In this document: piece by piece, positions 20,429-30,222 of the stretch
How positions within the stretch are numbered: the first letter of the stretch is position 1
How the letters are laid out: each line of letters opens with the position of its first letter
Source of the DNA: Streptococcus gwangjuense
GTDB lineage: Bacteria > Bacillota > Bacilli > Lactobacillales > Streptococcaceae
DNA: 64,000 bases
Reading direction: 5' to 3'
Assembly: GCF_003627155.1 (NCBI RefSeq)
Contig: NZ_CP032621.1
Span: forward strand, 1,840,501 to 1,904,500
Position numbers and translations under genes: made by a program
The notes under the pieces: model-generated
Told to the model about the DNA's origin: nothing
The model's input: the letters and a program-made list of their open reading frames with translations, nothing else
Databases searched by the model: none

Positions 20429-20474
20429 GATATTAAAACTCAATTATTCATACTTCAATAAACACAACTTACAA

Positions 20475-20532
20475 AAAATGACCAAAATAAAGGAGTACTT
20501 TCTCACTTCATTTTGGTCATTTTGATTTTTTT
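20475..20532 (+). terminator. Terminator of glpF
   Basis: Perfect 14-bp inverted repeat AAAATGACCAAAAT (20475-20488) / ATTTTGGTCATTTT (20510-20523), followed by a T-rich run. Confidence 0.9.
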
Positions 20533-20833
20533 AAGTTTGTATACTGGTGTTGATTACTATTTCAGCTAAAAAGTCAGAATCCTTCACCGGTTCCTTCATC
20601 AATTTTTTGTTCTTGAATTTTATTTATTGTGTGAATAATTTTGTCTCATTATTGGGGTTCAGTACTAAGAGTCATTTGGATTTTTTATTTTAAGAAATAA
20701 AATAACAGAAGTATTCATAGTTTTTAAATTATGGTATAATGAATAAAGTTAACTATCTTTGGTAATATGATAGGAACTAATCTTAAAAAGATAAATCATG
20801 AGATGAGAAAAAGAAAAAAGGAGTTTGGCTGGT
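20533..20833 (+). promoter_or_regulatory. Intergenic leader with extended -10 promoter
   Basis: About 300 nt without a gene. TGGTATAAT at 20732-20740 is an exact extended -10; no good -35 is seen. The leader (20745-20833) is AT-rich and ends with the AAGGAG ribosome site of the dltB-like gene. I see no other structure. Confidence 0.55.
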
Positions 20834-21988
20834 ATGAATTATTTCGAGGGGAATGAGTTTTTCCTTCTTTTGTTTGTAGTTTTACTAATTGGTTTTGTAG
20901 TAAACTTTTTTGAAAAACGTAAGGACTACTATATTTTGGTGCTCTCCCTCTTATTTGCAGGAGCTATTTATGGCAAGAGTAGAGCAATGATTATCTATTT
21001 ACTCGCCTTTGTCATTTATCAATATTTTCTAGTTTTTCTAGCACAGAGTATAGAAGTAAAGCGGATGAAACCTCTGATTTTCCTTTCTATTTTTCCTTTG
21101 GTGATTAATAAAGTCTTTGCCCTGACTTCTCTGCATTTGTTGGCCTTTATTGGAATTTCTTACATGTCCTTTAAGACTATTCAGATCATGCTGGAGATAT
21201 CGGATGGCTTGATTAAAGAAAAGATTAGCATAAAAGACTACCTGCAATTTTTACTTTTTTTCCCTACAGTTAGTGCTGGTCCGATTGATCGGAGTAGGAG
21301 ATTTTTAAAAGAGATAAACGAGGTCATGCCTCGAAAAGAGTATCTAGAGTTAGCAGGGGACGGTGTGTATCGTATCGTTTTAGGTCTACTTTACAAGGTT
21401 GTTTTGTCAACCTATGTGTACCAGATGATACTCGCTCTAAGCAATACTGGTACAGTCGTTTACTCAATCAAGTATATGTACCTCTATACCTTGTATCTGT
21501 TCTTCGACTTTGCAGGCTATAGTCTAATGGCTGTCGGAAGTAGTAACATTCTAGGTATTCAGACACCGATGAACTTTAACAAACCTTTCTTGAGTGTCGA
21601 TATCAAGGATTTCTGGACCAGATGGCATATCACTTTGTCGACCTGGTTGAGAGATTTTGTATTTTCAAGAGTATTGATGCAGGTTATCAGGAAAAAATGG
21701 TTTAAAAATAGACTACACAATGCAACCTATGCCTATATGGTCAATATGTTGGTCATGGGTTTTTGGCATGGTCTTAGTGTTAGCTACATTGTTTATGGTT
21801 TTTATCACGGTGTCTTGATGGCTGGATTTGAAGTGTATCAAAAGAAAAGCACTTTTTATAAGAAAAATAAAAACAAAAATTGGTATAAACTACTAAGTTG
21901 GTTTGTGACCATGAATTTGGTTATGATTGGTTTCTTTATCTTTTCAGGTGAACCCTATAAAATCTTACTTACGATTTTAAAGAGATAA
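20834..21988 (+). CDS. DltB-like MBOAT acyltransferase (second copy)
   Basis: Polytopic membrane protein of 384 aa, clearly homologous along its length to the canonical dltB at 25360. Shared blocks include [26 protein letters not shown] and FWHG. The MBOAT catalytic His is His312 in MVMGFWHG. ATG 20834 is chosen because AAGGAG sits 10 nt upstream; a TTG at 20825 is too close to it. DltB moves D-alanine from DltC across the membrane. This copy has a dltD-like gene and a dltX-like ORF downstream but no dltA or dltC of its own, so it would have to share the canonical carrier or use another acyl donor. Divergence from dltB is substantial, so it is not a recent duplicate. Confidence 0.88.
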   Translation: MNYFEGNEFFLLLFVVLLIGFVVNFFEKRKDYYILVLSLLFAGAIYGKSRAMIIYLLAFVIYQYFLVFLAQSIEVKRMKPLIFLSIFPLVINKVFALTSLHLLAFIGISYMSFKTIQIMLEISDGLIKEKISIKDYLQFLLFFPTVSAGPIDRSRRFLKEINEVMPRKEYLELAGDGVYRIVLGLLYKVVLSTYVYQMILALSNTGTVVYSIKYMYLYTLYLFFDFAGYSLMAVGSSNILGIQTPMNFNKPFLSVDIKDFWTRWHITLSTWLRDFVFSRVLMQVIRKKWFKNRLHNATYAYMVNMLVMGFWHGLSVSYIVYGFYHGVLMAGFEVYQKKSTFYKKNKNKNWYKLLSWFVTMNLVMIGFFIFSGEPYKILLTILKR

Positions 21989-22035
21989 GAAATTGAAAAG
22001 AGATTGGACGGATCGAAGGGATAGGATAAAACGAG

Positions 22036-23208
22036 ATGATTAAACTAAAAGCATTTTTGCTATCGCTTGTGCTCGTAATTGCGACGCTTGCCCTTTTAAA
22101 TGTGACATACGTCAAGAAGATTGATGATTATTATAAAGTAAAGGATAACAGTATTCGCTATAGCACTTCGTATGAAAAGTATAAAAGTAGAGATATTCTG
22201 ACAAGCAATATTACTCCCAATACATTTGTTTTATTGGGATCATCTGAGTTGGTTGCGACGATAAATGAAGACTATCATCCCAATAAAATTTTTAACTACA
22301 ACGATTTTAATATCATGCAGATTGGGACCAGTTATTCACAAAACATCATTCAGGCTACGACCTTGGGTTCTATTGAAGGATCTATGACTAAGCGAAAAGT
22401 GGCTATAATAGAGTCGGTTCAGTGGTTTGAAAAAGATGGGACTCATCAGGATGCCTTTTTGAATAAGGCTTCTCAGGAACATATTTTTCAGACACTCTCT
22501 AATAAGAAAATTAGCAAAGATACCAAGGAAAAACTTATTGATAGAATTATTGAAATAACTAAAGGGAATAAGCTTCAAAATGACCTTTATAAGAAATATA
22601 AGAGCTACTTCATAGAAGGTAAAGGAACCTTTATTGATAAGAAGTTATTAGAGTTAGATAATACGATTTATTCCTTTAAACTCAAACAGATTTTTTATCA
22701 AAAACATGCCAAATCAGATTATCCTTCACTAGGGGATAAAACTCCAGACTATGATTGGGAGAAAATGACGAATCAGTTTGTAGAAGAGGTCAAAAAGAAA
22801 ACAGACAATAATGATTATGCTGTTGATAATAACTACTACAATACTTACTTAAAAGATCGCTATGCATCGTTGAAAGATTCCAATAAAGATTTGAGCTATC
22901 TGGAGTCACCAGAGTATTCAGATATGGAACTCTTCTTGACAGTTGCCAAGGAATTGGGCATTGAAGTTGAGGTCATTATTTTCCCAGTAAACGGGAAATG
23001 GAATGACTACACAGGTGTCTCAAGAGAGATGCGGGAGAAAACTTATAAAAAAATAGAAGATGTCGCAAAAAGCTATGGTGCAACGGTATTAAACTATGGA
23101 AACAGAGAGTATGATGATTACTTTTTATTTGATGTGATGCATGTTGGAGTGAAAGGATGGATGGAAGTTGAAAAAGAACTTTACAAATTTGCAAACCAAG
23201 ATAACTAA
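22036..23208 (+). CDS. DltD-like protein (second copy)
   Basis: A 390-aa protein with one N-terminal membrane helix (residues about 5-25) and an extracellular SGNH-like domain, the DltD layout. The catalytic-type serine motif L-L-G-S-S-E (Ser69/Ser70) and the C-terminal D-V-M-H-V-G-x-x-G-W motif match F-F-G-S-S-E and D-T-I-H-L-G-x-x-G-W in the canonical DltD at 26850. DltD is required for the last step of D-alanyl transfer onto teichoic acids. It lies 47 nt after the DltB-like gene and overlaps a dltX-like ORF at its 3' end. Base use and AT content are slightly higher than in canonical dltD, which may hint at transfer. Confidence 0.85.
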   Translation: MIKLKAFLLSLVLVIATLALLNVTYVKKIDDYYKVKDNSIRYSTSYEKYKSRDILTSNITPNTFVLLGSSELVATINEDYHPNKIFNYNDFNIMQIGTSYSQNIIQATTLGSIEGSMTKRKVAIIESVQWFEKDGTHQDAFLNKASQEHIFQTLSNKKISKDTKEKLIDRIIEITKGNKLQNDLYKKYKSYFIEGKGTFIDKKLLELDNTIYSFKLKQIFYQKHAKSDYPSLGDKTPDYDWEKMTNQFVEEVKKKTDNNDYAVDNNYYNTYLKDRYASLKDSNKDLSYLESPEYSDMELFLTVAKELGIEVEVIIFPVNGKWNDYTGVSREMREKTYKKIEDVAKSYGATVLNYGNREYDDYFLFDVMHVGVKGWMEVEKELYKFANQDN

Positions 23209-23326
23209 CACACACCGTTTAATCTTGTGGACGCTATTTTTCTATACGGTTATCTTAAGCATCGTGATTTATTGTTTTGTGACCGATTTTTCGAACATTC
23301 AAGAATTTATCTATAGTGAATTCTAG
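23189..23326 (+). CDS. DltX-like micropeptide overlapping the second dltD
   Basis: A 45-codon ORF starting at TTG 23189 and overlapping the last 20 nt of the dltD-like gene. It encodes one membrane helix (L-W-T-L-F-F-Y-T-V-I-L-S-I-V-I-Y) and ends E-F-I-Y-S-E-F. The canonical DltX at 23661 ends S-F-I-Y-N-E-F. In DltX the C-terminal Tyr-containing motif is reported to relay the acyl group between DltB and DltD; the Tyr is retained here. The start is uncertain, since no ATG is available in this frame and the ribosome site is weak. Translation by coupling from dltD is the likely route. Confidence 0.62.
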   Translation: MQTKITNTHRLILWTLFFYTVILSIVIYCFVTDFSNIQEFIYSEF

Positions 23327-23390
23327 GATTACATACTATAAAAATCTCTAGATAAAGGGAACTGCACCGATAAAGTGAGACATAAGATAA

Positions 23391-23545
23391 GGCTCTATAA
23401 TATTTATAGTGGAAAAATCCTCTATAGGTAGTATGGAGCCTACTTTGTTGTAGCTCCCCATATAATCCATACTGAAAAGCATTTAAGCTATCATTAGAAA
23501 GAATCATATGGAACAAATTAATGTTACTGGAACGTAGTGAAAATA
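23391..23545 (+). mobile_element. Possible decayed ISL3-type element end
   Basis: The block begins GGCTCTATAATATTTATAG, like the GGCTCT ends of ISL3-family elements, and about 120 nt later carries ATG-GAA-CAA-ATT-AAT, resembling the start of an ISL3-type transposase, quickly stopped. No transposase body or right end is present. It sits within a 334-nt gene-free stretch (23327-23660) whose only other content is the dltX promoter. Assignment is by pattern memory and tentative. Confidence 0.35.
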
Positions 23546-23558
23546 GACGGGTAAACAA

Positions 23559-23588
23559 TTGAAAAACTAGTCTATAAAGTGGTATAAT
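23559..23588 (+). promoter_or_regulatory. Promoter of dltXABCD
   Basis: TTGAAA at 23559-23564, 18-bp spacer, TATAAT at 23583-23588. Confidence 0.75.
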
Positions 23589-23660
23589 AGCAGAAAAATA
23601 AATTAGTAAGAAATTGATTTTATTTTAACGGAAAATTACAGAAATGAATGGTTTTTCTTG

Positions 23661-23792
23661 ATGAAACAGAGAAAAGAATTGTACATATTTCTTGGTCGGA
23701 CAGCCTTGTATTTTCTTATCTTTCTAGGGCTGCTTTACTTTTTTAGCTATCTTGGTCAGGGTCAAGGAAGCTTTATCTATAATGAATTTTAA
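23661..23792 (+). CDS. dltX: DltX micropeptide
   Basis: A 43-aa peptide with a basic N-terminus (M-K-Q-R-K-E-L), one membrane helix and the conserved C-terminus S-F-I-Y-N-E-F. DltX is the small membrane subunit of the D-alanylation machine. Its C-terminal Tyr motif is reported to carry the acyl group from DltB to DltD. It precedes dltA by 20 nt, the usual position in Gram-positive dlt operons, and is short enough to be missed by most gene callers. Confidence 0.88.
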   Translation: MKQRKELYIFLGRTALYFLIFLGLLYFFSYLGQGQGSFIYNEF

Positions 23793-23812
23793 CTTGAAGG
23801 AGAATCCTTATT

Positions 23813-25363
23813 ATGTCAAATAAAGCAATCGTAGATATGATTGAAACCATTGAGCATTTTGCTCAGACACAGCCTAGCTATCCTGTTTACAATGTTTTGG
23901 GGCAGGAACACACTTATGGAGATTTGAAGGCTGATTCGGATAGTTTAGCTGCAGCCATCGACCAACTAGGCTTGCCTGAGAAGTCTCCTGTGGTTGTTTT
24001 TGGAGGCCAAGAGTATGAGATGTTGGCAACTTTTGTAGCGCTGACTAAGTCAGGTCATGCCTACATTCCAATTGATAGCCATTCGGCTTTGGAGCGAGTT
24101 TCAGCTATTTTAGAAGTAGCGGAGCCAAGTTTGATTATTGCCATCTCAGATTTTCCATTGGAGCAGGTTTCTACGCCAATGATGACTCTAGCTCAGGCTC
24201 AAGAAGCCTTTGTTCAAGGGACAAGCTATGAGATCACGCATCCAGTCAAGGGCGATGATAACTACTACATTATCTTTACTTCTGGTACAACTGGTAAGCC
24301 TAAGGGAGTGCAGATTTCACATGATAACCTCCTCAGCTTTACCAACTGGATGATTACGGACAAGGAATTTGCGACGCCAAGTCGTCCGCAAATGCTGGCT
24401 CAGCCCCCTTATTCTTTTGACTTGTCTGTCATGTACTGGGCACCGACATTAGCACTTGGTGGTACACTTTTCGCTCTTCCTTCAGCTATTACTCAGGACT
24501 TTAAGCAACTCTTTGCGACCATCTTTTCATTGCCAATCGCCATCTGGACATCAACCCCTTCTTTTGCGGATATGGCCATGTTGTCTGAAGACTTTAATAG
24601 TAAGAAAATGCCTGGAATCACGCATTTCTACTTTGATGGCGAAGAATTGACGGTTAAAACAGCTCAAAAACTGCGCGAGCGTTTCCCAAATGCCCGTATT
24701 ATCAATGCTTACGGCCCAACAGAAGCGACAGTGGCCCTGTCAGCAGTTGCCGTGACAGATGAGATGCTAGCGACTCTCAAACGCCTACCAATCGGCTATA
24801 CCAAGGCTGATTCTCCAACCTTTATCATTGACGAGGAAGGAAATAAACTGCCAAATGGCGAACAGGGAGAAATCATTGTTTCTGGACCAGCTGTTTCAAA
24901 AGGATATATGAACAATCCTGAAAAAACAGGGGAAGCCTTCTTTGAGTTTGAAGGTCTACCAGCCTACCATACAGGAGATGTGGGAACTATGACAGATGAG
25001 GGCTTGCTTCTCTACGGCGGACGCATGGACTTCCAGATTAAGTTTAACGGTTACCGCATTGAGTTAGAAGATGTCTCTCAAAACCTCAATAAGTCTCGCT
25101 TTATCGAGTCTGCTGTCGCTGTTCCGCGCTATAATAAAGACCACAAGGTGCAAAATCTTCTAGCCTATGTCATCTTAAAAGATGGTGTTCGTGAGCAGTT
25201 TGAGCGTGATATCGATATTACCAAGGCCATTAAGGAAGACTTGACAGATATTATGATGTCTTATATGATGCCGTCCAAATTCCTTTATCGAGACAGTTTG
25301 CCACTGACTCCAAATGGAAAAATTGATATCAAAGGATTGATTAATGAGGTAAATAGGAGATGA
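23813..25363 (+). CDS. dltA: D-alanine--D-alanyl carrier protein ligase
   Basis: Adenylation-domain enzyme of 516 aa that activates D-alanine and loads it on the phosphopantetheine of DltC. Core motifs: [15 protein letters not shown] (A3, near residue 150), YFDGEELT (A4 region), [11 protein letters not shown] (A5), YHTGDVG (A7), [18 protein letters not shown] (A8) and the catalytic Lys in [10 protein letters not shown] (A10). RBS GAAGGAGAA upstream. The stop overlaps the dltB ATG (ATGA), as expected for the operon. Confidence 0.96.
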   Translation: MSNKAIVDMIETIEHFAQTQPSYPVYNVLGQEHTYGDLKADSDSLAAAIDQLGLPEKSPVVVFGGQEYEMLATFVALTKSGHAYIPIDSHSALERVSAILEVAEPSLIIAISDFPLEQVSTPMMTLAQAQEAFVQGTSYEITHPVKGDDNYYIIFTSGTTGKPKGVQISHDNLLSFTNWMITDKEFATPSRPQMLAQPPYSFDLSVMYWAPTLALGGTLFALPSAITQDFKQLFATIFSLPIAIWTSTPSFADMAMLSEDFNSKKMPGITHFYFDGEELTVKTAQKLRERFPNARIINAYGPTEATVALSAVAVTDEMLATLKRLPIGYTKADSPTFIIDEEGNKLPNGEQGEIIVSGPAVSKGYMNNPEKTGEAFFEFEGLPAYHTGDVGTMTDEGLLLYGGRMDFQIKFNGYRIELEDVSQNLNKSRFIESAVAVPRYNKDHKVQNLLAYVILKDGVREQFERDIDITKAIKEDLTDIMMSYMMPSKFLYRDSLPLTPNGKIDIKGLINEVNRR

Positions 25364-26604
25364 TGGAGTTCTTTAAACAGCTTCCTCATTTAGAGCCATA
25401 CGGCAATCCTCAGTATTTTGTCTATGTGATTGTTGCAACCTTGCCCATCTTTATCGGCCTCTTTTTCAAGAAACGCTTTGCCTGGTACGAGGTATTGGTT
25501 AGTCTCTTCTTTATCGTTACCATGCTGGTAGGTGGGAAGACTAATCAATTGGCTGCCTTGGGCATTTATCTGTGCTGGGAAATATTGCTCTTGCTTTTCT
25601 ATAAGCACTATCGAAAAAGTAAGGATGGTAAGTGGGTTTTCTACCTAGTTAGTTTTCTGTCCCTACTGCCGATTATCTTTGTCAAGGTGCAGCCAGCTAT
25701 CAATGGAACGCAGTCTTTGCTTGGCTTTTTGGGTATTTCTTACCTGACCTTTCGTTCGGTTGGGATTATCATCGAGCTGAGAGATGGAGTGATTAAGGAT
25801 TTTACCCTCTGGGAATTTCTCCGTTTTCTTCTCTTCATGCCGACCTTTTCAAGTGGCCCAATCGATCGCTTTAAGCGTTTTAATGAAAATTATCAGACCA
25901 TTCCTGATCGGGATGAGTTGATGGATATGTTGGATGAATCTGTTCGCTATATTATGTGGGGATTTTTGTACAAGTTTATCCTGGCTCATATTTTAGGAGA
26001 AACTTTACTACCTCCTCTGAAGAATCTAGCCCTGCAGTCAGGTGGCTTCTTTAACCACTATGCCTTGGCAGTCATGTATACCTTTGGTCTGGAGCTTTTC
26101 TTTGACTTTGCAGGTTACTCTATGTTTGCCTTAGCCATTTCAAATTTGATGGGAATTCGTAGCCCTATCAACTTTAATAAGCCTTTTTTATCAAAGGATT
26201 TAAAGGAATTTTGGAATCGCTGGCACATGAGTCTCTCTTTCTGGTTCCGTGACTTTGTCTTTATGCGAATGGTCATGGTATTGACCAGAAAGAAGGTCTT
26301 TAAGAATCGCAATGTCACTTCAAGTGTGGCCTACATTATAAATATGCTGATTATGGGATTTTGGCACGGTGTGACCTGGTACTACATCGCCTATGGGCTC
26401 TTTCATGGGATTGGACTGGTCATCAATGACGCTTGGGGTCGTAAGAAAAAAACACTCAATAAGGAACGGAAAAAAGCAGGGAAAGCTGCTCTACCTGAGA
26501 ATCGCTGGATTCAGTTGCTTGGCATGGTTGTCACCTTCCATGTCGTCATGCTATCATTCTTGATCTTTTCTGGATTTTTGAATGATTTATGGTTTAAAAA
26601 ATAA
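25360..26604 (+). CDS. dltB: DltB D-alanyl transfer MBOAT protein
   Basis: Polytopic membrane acyltransferase of 414 aa. The MBOAT motifs [20 protein letters not shown] and the catalytic His336 in MGFWHG are all present. It takes D-alanine from DltC-phosphopantetheine on the cytoplasmic face and passes it across the membrane, with DltX and DltD, to teichoic acids. The first of two tandem ATGs overlaps the dltA stop. About 30 residues longer than the paralogue at 20834. Confidence 0.95.
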   Translation: MMEFFKQLPHLEPYGNPQYFVYVIVATLPIFIGLFFKKRFAWYEVLVSLFFIVTMLVGGKTNQLAALGIYLCWEILLLLFYKHYRKSKDGKWVFYLVSFLSLLPIIFVKVQPAINGTQSLLGFLGISYLTFRSVGIIIELRDGVIKDFTLWEFLRFLLFMPTFSSGPIDRFKRFNENYQTIPDRDELMDMLDESVRYIMWGFLYKFILAHILGETLLPPLKNLALQSGGFFNHYALAVMYTFGLELFFDFAGYSMFALAISNLMGIRSPINFNKPFLSKDLKEFWNRWHMSLSFWFRDFVFMRMVMVLTRKKVFKNRNVTSSVAYIINMLIMGFWHGVTWYYIAYGLFHGIGLVINDAWGRKKKTLNKERKKAGKAALPENRWIQLLGMVVTFHVVMLSFLIFSGFLNDLWFKK

Positions 26605-26614
26605 AAGGAAATAA

Positions 26615-28118
<1,504 letters not shown>

Positions 28119-28131
28119 ATAATAGTATGGA

Positions 28132-28181
28132 AGAGTTCAAGAATGAAACTGGTTTTCACGTTTTTTCTTGACTCTTTTTTT
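28132..28181 (+). terminator. Terminator of dltXABCD
   Basis: AGAGTTCAAGAA pairs with TTCTTGACTCT around a loop that itself contains GAAAC/GTTTTC, followed by a T run (28174-28181). The adcR -35 lies in its 3' arm. Confidence 0.85.
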
Positions 28182-28206
28182 GGTTGTGATATAATTAACC
28201 AGTAAA
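28168..28206 (+). promoter_or_regulatory. adcR promoter with AdcR operator
   Basis: TTGACT (28168-28173), 16-bp spacer, TATAAT (28190-28195). TTAACCAGTAAA at 28195-28206 matches the AdcR palindrome TTAACYRGTTAA with one mismatch and covers the start site. AdcR with zinc would repress the operon. Confidence 0.8.
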
Positions 28207-28269
28207 TAATTCTTCAAAGAATAGTATTTTCTCTTAAAAAAGAGAAGTCCAAAAGGAAAGGAGTCAGAT

Positions 28270-28710
28270 ATGAGACAGCTAGCGAAGGATATCGATGCTT
28301 TTTTGAATGAGGTGATTTTGCAGGCGGAAAATCAGCATGAAATCCTAATAGGTCATTGCACTAGCGAGGTGGCTCTGACCAATACCCAGGAGCATATCCT
28401 CATGCTCTTGTCAGAGGAATCTTTAACAAATTCAGAGTTGGCGCGTCGCCTCAATGTCAGTCAGGCAGCAGTTACCAAGGCCATTAAGTCTTTGGTCAAG
28501 GAAGGGATGTTGGAAACATCTAAAGATCCTAAGGATGCGCGTGTGATTTTTTATCAGTTGACTGATTTGGCTCGTCCAATCGCTGAGGAGCACCATCATC
28601 ACCATGAGCATACACTTTTAACCTATGAACAAGTGGCGACTCAGTTTACTCCAAATGAACAAAAAGTGATCCAGCGGTTTTTGACTGCTTTAGTAGGAGA
28701 AATCAAATAA
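28270..28710 (+). CDS. adcR: Zinc-responsive MarR-family repressor AdcR
   Basis: A 146-aa MarR-type winged-helix protein. The recognition helix region [17 protein letters not shown] is near residue 60. Zinc ligands of the family are available: Cys30, Glu24 and the His-rich stretch E-E-H-H-H-H-H-E-H near residue 108. It represses zinc uptake and poly-His triad genes when zinc is plentiful. It is first in the adcRCBA operon and the stop overlaps adcC, with a fitting operator upstream. Confidence 0.95.
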   Translation: MRQLAKDIDAFLNEVILQAENQHEILIGHCTSEVALTNTQEHILMLLSEESLTNSELARRLNVSQAAVTKAIKSLVKEGMLETSKDPKDARVIFYQLTDLARPIAEEHHHHHEHTLLTYEQVATQFTPNEQKVIQRFLTALVGEIK

Positions 28711-29414
28711 TGAGATATATTACGGTAGAGGATTTATCCTTCTATTATGATAAGGAGCCCGTTCTTGAACATATCAATTATAGTGTTGATAGTGGGGAAT
28801 TTGTTACCTTGACGGGGGAGAATGGGGCAGCTAAGACGACACTCATAAAGGCCAGTCTTGGAATTCTTCAGCCACGCATTGGAAAGGTGACTATTTCAAA
28901 GACAAATACGCAGGGTAAGAAATTGAGAATAGCTTACCTTCCTCAACAGATTGCCAGTTTTAATGCAGGTTTTCCGAGTACGGTGTATGAGTTTGTCAAG
29001 TCAGGTCGCTATCCACGAAAGGGTTGGTTCCGTCGTTTGAATGCTCATGATGAGGAGCATATCAAGGCTAGTCTGGACTCAGTTGGTATGTGGGAACATC
29101 GAGACAAACGCTTGGGCTCTCTATCTGGAGGACAAAAGCAGCGAGCGGTGATTGCGCGTATGTTTGCTTCGGATCCTGATGTGTTTATCCTAGATGAGCC
29201 GACAACGGGGATGGATGCAGGAAGTAAAAACGAATTTTACGAACTCATGCACCACAGCGCTCATCATCACGGCAAGGCTGTTTTGATGATTACCCATGAC
29301 CCTGAAGAAGTTAAGGACTATGCGGACCGCAATATTCATCTAGTCCGTAACCAAGACTCGCCATGGCGTTGTTTCAACGTTCATGAGAATGATCAGGAGG
29401 TGGGCCATGCTTAG
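28710..29414 (+). CDS. adcC: Zinc ABC transporter ATPase AdcC
   Basis: ATP-binding subunit, 234 aa. Signature LSGGQKQR, Walker [13 protein letters not shown] and switch His in MITHDPEEV are normal. The P-loop reads GENGAAKTT (residues 36-44), with Ala in place of the usual Gly before the Lys. As I recall, the pneumococcal protein has the same residue, so this is a lineage trait and not damage. The C-terminus carries [10 protein letters not shown], which could contact metal. It works with AdcB and AdcA. Confidence 0.93.
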   Translation: MRYITVEDLSFYYDKEPVLEHINYSVDSGEFVTLTGENGAAKTTLIKASLGILQPRIGKVTISKTNTQGKKLRIAYLPQQIASFNAGFPSTVYEFVKSGRYPRKGWFRRLNAHDEEHIKASLDSVGMWEHRDKRLGSLSGGQKQRAVIARMFASDPDVFILDEPTTGMDAGSKNEFYELMHHSAHHHGKAVLMITHDPEEVKDYADRNIHLVRNQDSPWRCFNVHENDQEVGHA

Positions 29415-30213
29415 TTTGTTATCTTATGACTTTATGCAACGTGCCTTTCTGGCCGTTATTGCCATGAGTCTTTTCTCGCCGGTATTGGGGACCTTCCTTA
29501 TCTTGCGCCGTCAGAGTTTGATGAGTGATACCCTCAGCCACGTCTCGCTTTCAGGTGTAGCCTTTGGTCTGGTACTAGGGATTTCTCCAACTATTTCTAC
29601 TATTGCCATTGTCTTGATTGCGGCAGTCTTCCTGGAGTATCTCCGTACGGTTTACAAGAGCTTTATGGAAATAGGGACAGCTATCCTCATGTCGACAGGT
29701 CTGGCTGTTTCTCTGATTGTCATGAGCAAGGGTAAAAGCTCTAGCTCAATGAGTTTGGACCAGTATCTTTTTGGTTCAATCGTGACTATCAGTGAAGAGC
29801 AGGTTATTTCCCTCTTTGTCATTGCGGCGGTTGTTTTGATTTTGACCTTCCTCTTCCTTCGTCCAATGTATATCTTGACCTTTGATGAGGATACGGCCTT
29901 TGTGGATGGTTTGCCAGTTCGTACCATGTCCATTCTTTTTAACATGGTGACAGGGGTGGCCATTGCCCTTATGATTCCTGCTGCAGGAGCTCTTTTGGTA
30001 TCGACTATCATGGTCTTACCAGCTAGTATTGCCCTTCGTCTGGGGAAAAACTTTAAATCGGTTATGCTGCTTGCCAGTGCTATTGGATTTTTGGGAATGG
30101 TAGCAGGACTTTACATTTCCTACTATGCAGAAACACCTGCAAGTGCAAGTATTACCATTATTTTTGTAACTGTCTTTTTACTCATCAGTTTAGTAAGACG
30201 TTTTATCAAATAG
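29407..30213 (+). CDS. adcB: Zinc ABC transporter permease AdcB
   Basis: Membrane permease of the ABC-3 (ZnuB) family, 268 aa, with about eight hydrophobic segments. The start is ATG 29407 behind AGGAGGTG; the in-frame start at 29383 lies inside adcC without a ribosome site. The conserved [15 protein letters not shown] segment near residue 40 contains the metal-path His and Asp residues typical of the family. Confidence 0.94.
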   Translation: MLSLLSYDFMQRAFLAVIAMSLFSPVLGTFLILRRQSLMSDTLSHVSLSGVAFGLVLGISPTISTIAIVLIAAVFLEYLRTVYKSFMEIGTAILMSTGLAVSLIVMSKGKSSSSMSLDQYLFGSIVTISEEQVISLFVIAAVVLILTFLFLRPMYILTFDEDTAFVDGLPVRTMSILFNMVTGVAIALMIPAAGALLVSTIMVLPASIALRLGKNFKSVMLLASAIGFLGMVAGLYISYYAETPASASITIIFVTVFLLISLVRRFIK

Positions 30214-30222
30214 GAGACTAAC

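Noticed and set aside
20533-20731. BOX, RUP or SPRITE repeat in the gap before the second dlt cassette
   Set aside because: No recognisable boxA/boxC or RUP ends were seen.
23559-23660. CiaR-type TTTAAG-N5-TTTAAG repeat before dltX
   Set aside because: No matching repeat is present in the leader.
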